Source: Pedobacter sp. D749 (GTDB lineage Bacteria; Bacteroidota; Bacteroidia; Sphingobacteriales; Sphingobacteriaceae). Taken from it: a stretch of 64,000 bases of DNA. The stretch spans positions 5,084,001 to 5,148,000 of the forward strand of contig NZ_CP079218.1 of NCBI RefSeq assembly GCF_019317285.1, read 5' to 3'. The position numbers and the translations under genes are program-made. Of the stretch, positions 45,449-54,256 are shown in pieces. Position 1 is the first letter of the stretch. The number at the start of each line of letters is the position of its first letter. The notes beneath the pieces are model-generated. The model was not told the DNA's origin. It did no database searches and saw only the letters and a list, made by a program, of their open reading frames with translations.

Positions 45449-45795
45449 GGTAGCGTAATTTAGATTATGTAAATATAAATAACATTAGTACAATATTTAA
45501 AACCCACTTTATATTAATTACGGGAGTTTATATCAGAGACTTGGCGCATACTAGTAAAGTGGAAGAATTTAAGAAAAGTAAATAACTCCGGAACGGTGAA
45601 AGAAATAGGGAGTTTGTTTGAGCGGTTGAGAAATATGTAAGGAAAAAACAAGCTCCCCCCTATTTAAAATTTGTATTAGGGATATGCAATAATGAAGTGA
45701 CTGGAGTGATGGACGGATTTAAAAGAAAGCTACAGGCTAACGTTTAAATCTTATCAAGAAATAAATTTTAATTTTTAAATCTAATATACAAGCAA
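45449..45795. other. Intergenic region, no gene seen
   Basis: The plus strand has broken protein-like fragments (SGTVKEIGSLFERL) between stops, so it may be the trace of an old gene. No strong promoter or hairpin was found. Confidence 0.4.
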
Positions 45796-46086
45796 ATGGC
45801 GACAACAGACTTCGAAGACTGGATTGATAGTAATGTTGATATCAATGATATAAATAATGTGTGGGCAGCCTATCAAACTGTTTTATCTGCTAATGATTAT
45901 TACCCTTTTGAAAAAACAAAAAAGGGGCAAGCCACTTATTTAAAAAATTCAACAAAAGATGCAACACTAGCATTAGTTACTGAAAATGCAGTAACTGCGT
46001 TTATTAACATGCTGGAATATCCATATAGTAGTCAGGGTGGCATTGAAGCAGCAAAGGCTGTGAATAATCATATGGAAAATGATTAG
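45796..46086 (+). CDS. Hypothetical protein at the edge of the defence island
   Basis: A 96-residue soluble acidic protein that I do not recognise. It has no signal peptide or membrane span. The sequence is helix-rich (WAAYQTVLSANDYYPFEK, LVTENAVTAFINMLEYPYSS). It is followed 20 bases later by another small gene and then by the helicase operon, so the three may be co-transcribed. Its position suggests a small accessory or regulatory protein. Confidence 0.6.
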   Translation: MATTDFEDWIDSNVDINDINNVWAAYQTVLSANDYYPFEKTKKGQATYLKNSTKDATLALVTENAVTAFINMLEYPYSSQGGIEAAKAVNNHMEND

Positions 46087-46106
46087 AAACTAATTTAAAG
46101 GAAATA

Positions 46107-46340
46107 ATGGAAATGCTCGTACAATCCTTTAGGTCAAGAGGTGGTCTTGACGACGACTATATTTTATATGATAATGGAATAATTGTCCATACATACGATA
46201 GGCACATCTATAAAGGCGGTCAAGACAGGACGGAAGAACTAACAGCCGAACAATTAAGCGATGAGATTAAGCAACGATTATTGGATGATTGTGCAGAAGA
46301 AAACAAAGTCCAAGTAAAAATCATCTTCAAAGTAGTTTAG
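46107..46340 (+). CDS. Hypothetical small protein
   Basis: A 77-residue soluble protein I do not recognise, with a beta-rich start (DYILYDNGIIVHTYDRHIY) and an acidic helical middle (ELTAEQLSDEIKQRLLDDCA). It lies 20 bases after the 96-residue gene and 38 bases before the helicase gene, on the same strand. A role with the downstream module is guessed from position only. Confidence 0.55.
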   Translation: MEMLVQSFRSRGGLDDDYILYDNGIIVHTYDRHIYKGGQDRTEELTAEQLSDEIKQRLLDDCAEENKVQVKIIFKVV

Positions 46341-46378
46341 CAAGTTGAACCATTTAAAATACAAAATATAGAAATCTG

Positions 46379-48610
46379 ATGCTGAATACAATCGATTGGC
46401 CAAGGAGTAGAAGTTATAGAACTGGATCGGAGTATGAGCCTATCCAATTTTATTTAGATGGCCTGAGTAACAGCATAAGATTTGACCTGTTGTTGGGGTA
46501 CTTTAGCTCAGCGGCAATCAGCGTTTTATCTCTTGGTTTCGCACGTTTTATCTATGGTGGTGGAAATTTAAGAGTAATTGCAAATCATATCCTTTCAAAA
46601 ATTGATAAGGAAACTTTGATTACTGCATCACAGAAACAAATACAATCTCCCATTGATCTTTCTGATATTGGAGCCATAAAAGGAACTTTGGATGAATATG
46701 ATATTCATTTTTTCCAATGTCTCTCTTATTTGATAAACAATAAAAGAATTGATATTAAAATTGTAAAATCAAAAGGAAAAGGAATCGTCCATTACAAATC
46801 GGGTGTTTTCGATGATGGTAAACATAAAACATCTTTTAAAGCATCCTGTAATTTTACAGCCTATGGCTTGTTGGAAAATGCAGAAGAACTAGATGCTACT
46901 TTATCTTGGGATAACGCTTTATCGTCGGACAAAATTGAAGATCAAGAAAATTATTTTGAGCAAATATTTTCTGGTAACGCAGATTTCGTCGAATATATTA
47001 ACCCTATAGATATTTTAGAGGCAATTAAAGATAATTTCGGGGATAAATCTATCGATGAACTTTTAATACAGGAAAAGGAGTTAATTGAAAAGAAAAGCAT
47101 AGCTTTTTCAAATCCTAAATTAAAGAAGAAGCTTCGTGAATTAAAAGAGGAGATCGAAAACATCCAGGAAACTCCTAGATTTCCATATCCAGAAGGACCA
47201 AGGGCTTACCAGGCTGAAGCTTACCGCAATTGGGTAGATAATAATTATCAAGGAGTTTTTGCGATGGCCACTGGTACAGGAAAAACAATAACCTCGTTAA
47301 ATTGCGTTTTGCAAGAATATTTTCTAAATCCTGAAAAAACATACCATGCAATAATTCTGGTTCCAACAATTTCGCTGGTCGAGCAATGGGCAAAAGAGGC
47401 AAAGATGTTTAACTTAACATCTATTATAAAAGTTTCATCAAAAACGAAATGGGAGAATGACCTATCCACTACTCTTTCCACATCGAAAAGAATACCTGTT
47501 TCTTTTATTATTATTACAACGTACGCATCATTTATAAAGGATAAATTTTTTAAAGAGATCAAAAAAATCCCTTCAGATACAATTTTAATCGCTGATGAGG
47601 CACATAATATAGGTGCTACTTCAGTATTAGTGCGGCTATTGAATTTTCCTCTCCAAAAAAGAATTGGATTATCCGCGACCCCAAGAAGAGCCTATGATAT
47701 AGAAGGGAGTATAGGCATGGAATCTTTCTTTAATGATAAAGAGCCATACACTTATTCCTTTTCAATGGAAAGAGCAATCGAAGAAGGCATTTTATGCAAG
47801 TATTATTATCATCCACATATTGTGCACTTAACTAATGAAGAATTAGTTGAATATGTAGAAATTTCTAAAAAACTAGCTAAGTTTTTTAATAAAGTAACAC
47901 AACAGTTTAATTCTCCAGAAATAGCAGAGATGCTTTTATTGAAAAGAAAAAGAATAATTCATAAAGCAGAGAATAAACTATCGAAGACTATTTCAATTTT
48001 AAAAGAGAGATACCATAACGAAGGGTCACTAAAATACACTTTCATATATGTTCCAGAAGGAACAACTGAAGACAACACTCAAGACCTCGCAGAAGAACTT
48101 GATGAAGTTGACACGATCAAGATAATAAATCAATACACTAGAGCCGTAGGAAAATTATCTCCAAATATTAGAGTCAATCAATTCATTAGTGGGATGAAAA
48201 ACAGGGATGAGATTTTACAACAGTTTAAACTTGGAAAAATTGACGTAATTGCCTCTATGAAATGTTTGGATGAGGGTATTGACATACCACGAGCAGAACA
48301 TGCAATATTTTGTTCTAGTACAGGGAATCCGAGACAATTTATTCAGCGTCGAGGTAGAATCCTTAGAAAACATGATGATAAAAATATGGCTACTATTCAT
48401 GATTTAGTGGTAATACCAGATTTATCCACCTCACATGAATTCTCAGAAACTTTTAATTTAGAAAGAAATATGGTACAAAAAGAATTAGAGAGAGTGATGA
48501 ATTTCTCCTCTTTGGCAATAAATCCGTATGAAACAGAAACTGCATTTGAAGAAATTTGCAATCACTATAATTTAAATATTTATACCATTCACCAAAATCT
48601 AAATCAATAA
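46379..48610 (+). CDS. PLD-nuclease/SF2 helicase fusion, probable phage-restriction protein
   Basis: A 743-residue two-part enzyme. Residues about 15-175 form a phospholipase-D-like nuclease half with H138-Y-K140 (GIVHYKSGVF), then ASCNFTAYGLL and an acidic stretch. Residues about 275-710 are a DEAD/DEAH helicase: Walker A ATGTGKT at 297-303, DEAH at about 405 (ILIADEAHNIG), LSATPRR, and arginine-finger motif QRRGRILR at about 655. Enzymes of this type translocate on DNA and cut it in restriction-type defence, including loci tied to DNA phosphorothioation. The gene overlaps the next start by one base (TAATG), so the operon is translationally coupled. Confidence 0.86.
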   Translation: MLNTIDWPRSRSYRTGSEYEPIQFYLDGLSNSIRFDLLLGYFSSAAISVLSLGFARFIYGGGNLRVIANHILSKIDKETLITASQKQIQSPIDLSDIGAIKGTLDEYDIHFFQCLSYLINNKRIDIKIVKSKGKGIVHYKSGVFDDGKHKTSFKASCNFTAYGLLENAEELDATLSWDNALSSDKIEDQENYFEQIFSGNADFVEYINPIDILEAIKDNFGDKSIDELLIQEKELIEKKSIAFSNPKLKKKLRELKEEIENIQETPRFPYPEGPRAYQAEAYRNWVDNNYQGVFAMATGTGKTITSLNCVLQEYFLNPEKTYHAIILVPTISLVEQWAKEAKMFNLTSIIKVSSKTKWENDLSTTLSTSKRIPVSFIIITTYASFIKDKFFKEIKKIPSDTILIADEAHNIGATSVLVRLLNFPLQKRIGLSATPRRAYDIEGSIGMESFFNDKEPYTYSFSMERAIEEGILCKYYYHPHIVHLTNEELVEYVEISKKLAKFFNKVTQQFNSPEIAEMLLLKRKRIIHKAENKLSKTISILKERYHNEGSLKYTFIYVPEGTTEDNTQDLAEELDEVDTIKIINQYTRAVGKLSPNIRVNQFISGMKNRDEILQQFKLGKIDVIASMKCLDEGIDIPRAEHAIFCSSTGNPRQFIQRRGRILRKHDDKNMATIHDLVVIPDLSTSHEFSETFNLERNMVQKELERVMNFSSLAINPYETETAFEEICNHYNLNIYTIHQNLNQ

Positions 48611-48828
48611 TGAACAAAGAAGAATTATTAAGGTCTTTTTTAGAAGACGATACAATGGTTAAAAATGACTATTTAAAGAAAGATGAAGTACAAAATTTTA
48701 AATGGACAGATAGACCCAACGACAAACTTATTTGTGTATTGCGGGAAGTAATTATGGGTGAAAGTAATAAAGACAGTAATAATGTGATAGAACGAAAAAT
48801 TAATCAACTTTTTAATAACCAGTTATGA
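48610..48828 (+). CDS. Small subunit of the helicase/DndD-like module, unknown function
   Basis: A 72-residue charged soluble protein with no recognised domain (DDTMVKNDYLKKDEVQNFKW). Its start overlaps the helicase stop by one base and its end overlaps the next start by four (ATGA). This tight coupling means it is almost certainly a real component of the module rather than a chance ORF. It may be an adaptor between the helicase and the ATPase. Confidence 0.75.
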   Translation: MNKEELLRSFLEDDTMVKNDYLKKDEVQNFKWTDRPNDKLICVLREVIMGESNKDSNNVIERKINQLFNNQL

Positions 48829-51020
48829 TTATCACGAGCATAGAAATAGACAACTTTATGTGTTATGCTGGTGAAAACAAATTCGATTTCACAGAAGGCA
48901 TTAATCTCATCATAGGCGACAATGGTTATGGAAAATCCAAACTATATGATGCATTTTATTGGGCTTTATATGACAAATGTTTTGATACACAGACGAAAGA
49001 ATTTACATCCACTAATCTGCTCCGTAAATCAATAGTCTCAGATAAAGCTATCCATGATAACACATCAGGGAATATTCAAACTTCTGTAAGAGTAACATTT
49101 CAAAATCAAGAAAAAAGAAAAACATATATTATTGAAAGGTACCTACAAACACAAAAAGATGGTGATGAAATTCAAACTGATAATAGAAGCACAGAAGTTA
49201 TATTAGAAAAGGAACTTGAATATCTTAATGCTGCTGAAGTTCGTGACCCACAAAAAATCGATTTGATAAAAAAAAGTATCCTACCTGACAATATAAAACC
49301 TTATATGTGGTTCCAAGGTGAACAAGTAGAGTCAATTATTGATTTTAATAAACAGGATACTCTAACCCAGGCAATCAATGTACTTTCCAATATAACAAAA
49401 TTTGATAAAATTAAAGATATAGCCGATTCCTTATTTGATTCAGCCAATAAGGAATACCGCAAAAAGGAGAGGGATTTAAGCGGTGACAAGACTAAAAGTG
49501 ACATGCTTGAGTTAGAAAGAGAAAGAACAGCAAAACAGATAGAAAACTTAGAAAAACAAAATCTTCAAATTAGGGATAACATATCTACTGCCCAGGAAAA
49601 ATTCAATTCTATGCTTAATAAAATGGAATCTGCAGAAAGGATAAAAGCGTTAGAGGAGAAGAGAAAAAACCTTGTGCACGCTTTGCAGGAGACACAAGAT
49701 GAATTCAATGAAGAGCAAATCAGTTTACACAATCGCATGTTCACCAATAAATGGGTGCTAAAAGGTACTGAACATTTATTTGAAAATTTTAACAATCGTT
49801 ACGATAGTTATATCACTAAGAAGTTGAAACATGAAACTGAACTTTCAATCAAATTGGAAGCGGAGAACGGAATTCTTAAAGAGATGCAGACCAGGCTTCC
49901 CATAGATGTTCCCGAGCCAATACATGTGGAACGAATGCTTGCGGATGAGAAATGTTTGGTATGTGATCGTGAAGCACCTAGGGGAACTGAACCATGGCTA
50001 AAAATGCAAGAATTGATTGAAAGATCAAAACTAAAAATGAAGGACTTAGAAGAGGAGAAATCCAAGTTATTAGTTAACGATTTTGCTCCTGAATTCAAAA
50101 AACTATACAATGTAGGTTTAGTACTAGGCCATCAAATCAACACAATTGATAGTGATATCAAATCCGTGTTCCGGAAAATCAACAGACTCGATAAGAGAAG
50201 AAAAAACCAACAAGAAGACCTTATAAAGTTGGAAAGAGAAATAAATACTTATGTAGTAGATGCTCAACTTACCCCTGAAGAAGCAAAGAACATCATAAAC
50301 ACTTTTCACTCGCAAAAAGATTTAGAGTCCAGATCTTCTCGCGAATTAGGCAACAATGAAGTTGATATAAAGATTAAATCGGAAGAGCTTGAAAGGATTG
50401 AACGTGACTTAAGTAATTTAGTTACTGGAGAAATACCTTCATATTTAACAGAAAAGGTGAAAATAATTACTGATTTTAGAGATTTAGCACATTCTACAAG
50501 AAAAAGGATATTTAATTCTTTGGTGAAAAAATTAGAAGATGAAGCCAATCAGCATTACCATTCTATGACATTAGGCAATCGTTCCGCCAGAGGAATTATT
50601 AGATTAAAGGAGTTGAGCAATGGAAAAAATTATATGCCTGAGCTTATTGACGAAAATGGAACCGTTCTTCATCAGCTAAATACAGGAAATATAATTTTGA
50701 TCAAATTAGCGACCATCATGGCCATAATCTCTGCTAAGCAAGGTACTAAAACTACAGATTTATACACATTAATTACGGATGCTCCAATGTCAGTCTTGGG
50801 TGAAGATTACACTATAGGTTTTTGTAAAACTGTAAGCCAAGTTTACAGACAGAGTATAATTATGAGTAAGGAATTCTACAGAAACACCGAGTTAAGAAAT
50901 AGGCTTTTTAATGATAATGAAATTAAGCTTGGCAAAGTGTACTTAATCACTCCTTCAATTTCTGAGGAGGAAAGGGTGAATAGAAATAGTTTAACCACTG
51001 TTATCAAAATATTAAATTAG
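48825..51020 (+). CDS. DndD/Rad50-like SMC-type ATPase with CxxC hook
   Basis: A 731-residue ABC/SMC-class ATPase. Walker A is GDNGYGKS at 31-38, after the typical N-terminus IEIDNFMCYAGENKFDF. Two long coiled coils (about 190-350 and 400-530) flank a Rad50-like CxxC hook (EKCLVCDREAPRG at about 377-380). The C-terminal head has the Q/signature region (LNTGNIILIKLATIMAII) and Walker B/D-loop LITDAPMSVLGED. DndD and SbcC/Rad50 proteins bind DNA ends and use ATP to control nicking or sulfur insertion. Here it is coupled to a nuclease-helicase, so a DNA-sensing role in restriction is more likely than modification. Followed directly (0 bases) by the 164-residue gene. Confidence 0.85.
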   Translation: MIITSIEIDNFMCYAGENKFDFTEGINLIIGDNGYGKSKLYDAFYWALYDKCFDTQTKEFTSTNLLRKSIVSDKAIHDNTSGNIQTSVRVTFQNQEKRKTYIIERYLQTQKDGDEIQTDNRSTEVILEKELEYLNAAEVRDPQKIDLIKKSILPDNIKPYMWFQGEQVESIIDFNKQDTLTQAINVLSNITKFDKIKDIADSLFDSANKEYRKKERDLSGDKTKSDMLELERERTAKQIENLEKQNLQIRDNISTAQEKFNSMLNKMESAERIKALEEKRKNLVHALQETQDEFNEEQISLHNRMFTNKWVLKGTEHLFENFNNRYDSYITKKLKHETELSIKLEAENGILKEMQTRLPIDVPEPIHVERMLADEKCLVCDREAPRGTEPWLKMQELIERSKLKMKDLEEEKSKLLVNDFAPEFKKLYNVGLVLGHQINTIDSDIKSVFRKINRLDKRRKNQQEDLIKLEREINTYVVDAQLTPEEAKNIINTFHSQKDLESRSSRELGNNEVDIKIKSEELERIERDLSNLVTGEIPSYLTEKVKIITDFRDLAHSTRKRIFNSLVKKLEDEANQHYHSMTLGNRSARGIIRLKELSNGKNYMPELIDENGTVLHQLNTGNIILIKLATIMAIISAKQGTKTTDLYTLITDAPMSVLGEDYTIGFCKTVSQVYRQSIIMSKEFYRNTELRNRLFNDNEIKLGKVYLITPSISEEERVNRNSLTTVIKILN

Positions 51021-51515
51021 ATGGAACTGATTAAAAGAATAAAAGACAGAGCACCAGAATACGATGCAAAATATACGAGTCTAATTTACAATTTTACTAT
51101 TCAGCAAGGAGGTAAAGCAGGAACTTCGAGTGAAGAGACACGTTGGGTGCAGGGAAAATACTTTTCTACTGTTTATGAATTTTATATGTACGCAGCATTA
51201 ATCGGTTTAAAAAAGGACTATTCTATCCCAATTTCATATGGTACTGCTAAAAACAAATTTATTGAAATGAGGGCATGGAAGCCGAACGATTTAGTAGATT
51301 ATATTATCATGTGCTTACTAGGTAAAGCAGATATCGATTTTTTGGAATTGGAAAAATTAGAAGATGAAGTTGTAGAGAAGAAGTTAAGCTCAATTAGAAG
51401 TTTGCTGGAGGATTATGCAAATGGAGGCTTCGACTTAATACAAACTAGAATTGATCAAGACAATGATTATTTCACTAGAAACGAGAATTCGTTTTTAGAT
51501 TTTTTGGAGGAATAG
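51021..51515 (+). CDS. Uncharacterised protein of the DndD-like module
   Basis: A 164-residue soluble protein that begins directly after the ATPase stop codon. Its central part (GKYFSTVYEFYMYAALIGLK) resembles in style the small dnd-associated proteins with a conserved aromatic/alanine helix (the dnd_assoc_4 type), but I cannot confirm family membership. The C-terminal third is acidic and helical. Its position as the last of four coupled genes suggests it binds or regulates the ATPase/helicase. Confidence 0.7.
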   Translation: MELIKRIKDRAPEYDAKYTSLIYNFTIQQGGKAGTSSEETRWVQGKYFSTVYEFYMYAALIGLKKDYSIPISYGTAKNKFIEMRAWKPNDLVDYIIMCLLGKADIDFLELEKLEDEVVEKKLSSIRSLLEDYANGGFDLIQTRIDQDNDYFTRNENSFLDFLEE

Positions 51516-51574
51516 TGAAATTTTATATGACAGGGCTTATTGGTAGCTAAAATAGTTTAAAAAACTTATTACAT

Positions 51575-54205
51575 ATGTTTTATCAGTTTCCAGTCCTTGA
51601 TGATGAGTTTGTTTTTCAAGAATTCTGCAAGGATATTTTTAATGAAAAATACAAGGTAGATGATTTCCAGATTTACAAAACTAAAGGTGCTGCTCAGTTT
51701 GGGATAGATGTCTACTCATTAAGCACCGGTATAGTTGTACAAGCTAAAAAGAAAAAACTCAGTAGAGCGGACAAAACCATTGAAAGAGAATTACTTAACG
51801 ATATTGATAATACAATTGATCTAGTTAAATCTTTACCATTTCAATTTAGCAAAATTATTTTCGCCACCACCACAAGAAAATATAGTTCCATTGAAGATAA
51901 GATCATAAAGTTAAACTTTACGCAAGATTTCGAAGTCTCCCTTATATGTTGGGACGATTTCAATTTATATATAAATGAGTTTCCCTTTATCCGCAAAAAG
52001 TATTTTCCAAATTACTATTATGACAAAGACCAATATCCTAAAATACTAACCTTTATTCCAAAACTTGATAAGAGCCAGGTTTTCGGACGAGATGGCGAAA
52101 TAAAAATCATTAAGGATAAAATCTTTTGGGGGAAAAGTCCTATAATTATAAATGGATTGGGGGGGATCGGGAAAACAACCGTAGCTAAGCTTGTCTTGAA
52201 TAACATTTTCGACAGTTTTGACCATGTATTGTGGCTTGACCATATCTACACTGAGGAAAAAAGGCATGATGATCGAAATCTTTTGGCAGATATATACTTA
52301 AATCATTCAGCCCTAATTTCCAATTTGAACCTTGTCATAGATAATGATAGAGAAAAAAGCGATTGGGCAGAAATCATTAGTAATAGATTATGCAATATTT
52401 CAGGCAAAAATTTCTTGATTATCGACAATTGTCCTAGGCATTTACATCCTCTAATAGATAAACTCTTTGGCAATAGCAACTGGACAGTCATCCTGACATC
52501 GAGAGAAATTTATGATGGCATCGAGATGATCGAACTTGATTCCCTTACCATAGATGAAGCAAAGCTTCTTTTTAAGCATTTTTATAGCCTTGAAAGTAAC
52601 GATGAGCTAGTTGAAAAAATTATCGCCTTTATCGGGTATCATACATTAACAATTGAGCTCATTAGCAAGGTAGCAAATAAAAGAAGATTTACGTTACAAT
52701 ATCTCTTGCAAACTCTTGCTGAATTCGGAATAGATATACCTAAAACTGCACTCATAACTACTGAGCACGACTGGGTCAAAAAACCTATGCGGCATTTTGA
52801 GTATCTTTTAGCGATATTCTCTCTGGCTGGCCTTCAAAGTGAACAAAAACAGCTTTTACTAAATTTTTCTGTGCTATTTTCAGAGTACATTACATATGAT
52901 GATTTAAAAAATCTCCTTAAAATCGGCGAACATGACAATTACTTTTTCGATACATTAACCTCATTAGTTGAATTGGGATGGTTGCGTCAAATTGATGAAA
53001 GCTATCAAATGCATCAAGTTATTTCGGAAGTAGTGCGAAAAAAGGAAGAGGTTACAATTCATCAAACTTGGAAGCTTTACCAAAGTTTATTTGATCGACT
53101 GAATCTTGATTTTGATAAGGATCCATTTCTAATAAGAAGATTTGTTAATCATGCTGAGATATTTGTAGAGTCATTCACTACTATTACAATGGAGCTAGCA
53201 GGGCTTTATAATTTAGTTGGTCTAAGAAATGAAGACTATGGAAACTTTAAAAAAGCTACATATTACTATCATAAGGCGAGAGAATTCTACGAATCTGATG
53301 AAGATCGATACCATGATGGATTGGCTACTGTTTTAGGCAATCTCCAATCTGTAACTAAAACAATTGGAAAAATAGATTTAGCCTTTGAATACCAGCTAAG
53401 ATCAATAGCAATACTAGAAAAACAAGAAGAGTTGGATTTTTTTGCGCTAGCAAGCGCCTTCAACAACCTATCCTTATTATATAGCATTCAAGGGGATTTG
53501 ACAAACTCCATCAAATACATGACACATGCGGTAAGTATCACTGAACGTAGCGAGTTAGTTGAGCATCCCTACCTCGCCTCTTGCTACAACAATCTCTCAT
53601 TAATGCTGCATGACACGGGTGAAATTAAAAAAGCTGTCTATTATCAAAAAAAATCTTTTGAGATGAGATTGAGACTTTTAGATGAAAATCATCCACAAAT
53701 TGATGAAGGATATAACAATATGGCTGCCATATATCATTCAAATGGTGAGATTCACAAAGCAGAAAAGTTAATACTTCAGGCGATCGAAAGCAGGGAAAAA
53801 AAGCATGGAAAGGACAATTATAAACTTGGAGCATCCTACAATAACTTAGCAAGTATATATCTACATCAAGGGAAGTTACATGAAGCAGTGGATTGCCAGA
53901 ATAATGCGATAAGGGTTGAAATACTCGGCTTAGGCGAAAACCACCATGAACTTTCAAAATCCTACTCGACATTAGCAACAATTAAAAGTGCTCAAGGTAA
54001 ATATCAAGAATCAATAGACATCGCGGAAAAAGCGAAATCCATAGCGATCCATAATTTTCCTCAAGGCCATAAGGATATAGACATGCTAAATATTTTTATC
54101 GAAATGAATTCAAGCAAAATTCCTAAAATAACAGATAATCAACAGGGCAGGAATGAAATCTGTAACTGTGGTAGCAATAAAAAATTTAAAAGATGCTGTG
54201 GATAG
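51575..54205 (+). CDS. STAND NTPase with Mrr-like nuclease, TPR repeats and C-terminal SEC-C motif (Avs-like)
   Basis: An 876-residue multidomain protein with the build of an antiviral STAND sensor. Residues about 15-140 form an Mrr/PD-(D/E)xK-type nuclease with FGIDVYS (Asp45) and VVQAK (Gln56-x-Lys58). Residues about 165-430 are the NTPase with Walker A GLGGIGKTT at 194-202 and Walker B NFLIIDNC. A helical region follows, then about six TPR-like repeats (ALASAFNNLSLLYSIQGDL, LGASYNNLASIYLHQGKLH) at about 560-830. The C-terminus is a SEC-C zinc motif (NEICNCGSNKKFKRCCG). Avs proteins recognise phage proteins through their repeats and then activate the nuclease. This gene starts 60 bases after the coupled module and has its own likely function. 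Confidence 0.84.
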   Translation: MFYQFPVLDDEFVFQEFCKDIFNEKYKVDDFQIYKTKGAAQFGIDVYSLSTGIVVQAKKKKLSRADKTIERELLNDIDNTIDLVKSLPFQFSKIIFATTTRKYSSIEDKIIKLNFTQDFEVSLICWDDFNLYINEFPFIRKKYFPNYYYDKDQYPKILTFIPKLDKSQVFGRDGEIKIIKDKIFWGKSPIIINGLGGIGKTTVAKLVLNNIFDSFDHVLWLDHIYTEEKRHDDRNLLADIYLNHSALISNLNLVIDNDREKSDWAEIISNRLCNISGKNFLIIDNCPRHLHPLIDKLFGNSNWTVILTSREIYDGIEMIELDSLTIDEAKLLFKHFYSLESNDELVEKIIAFIGYHTLTIELISKVANKRRFTLQYLLQTLAEFGIDIPKTALITTEHDWVKKPMRHFEYLLAIFSLAGLQSEQKQLLLNFSVLFSEYITYDDLKNLLKIGEHDNYFFDTLTSLVELGWLRQIDESYQMHQVISEVVRKKEEVTIHQTWKLYQSLFDRLNLDFDKDPFLIRRFVNHAEIFVESFTTITMELAGLYNLVGLRNEDYGNFKKATYYYHKAREFYESDEDRYHDGLATVLGNLQSVTKTIGKIDLAFEYQLRSIAILEKQEELDFFALASAFNNLSLLYSIQGDLTNSIKYMTHAVSITERSELVEHPYLASCYNNLSLMLHDTGEIKKAVYYQKKSFEMRLRLLDENHPQIDEGYNNMAAIYHSNGEIHKAEKLILQAIESREKKHGKDNYKLGASYNNLASIYLHQGKLHEAVDCQNNAIRVEILGLGENHHELSKSYSTLATIKSAQGKYQESIDIAEKAKSIAIHNFPQGHKDIDMLNIFIEMNSSKIPKITDNQQGRNEICNCGSNKKFKRCCG

Positions 54206-54256
54206 TCAAAAACTTAAATAATGAATTAGTATAGCTTACCGTAAAATAACTCGCCA

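Noticed and set aside
48825..51020. Naming the SMC-like gene dndD
   Set aside because: It is not beside dndB, C or E and is coupled to a nuclease-helicase, so only DndD/Rad50-like is supported.
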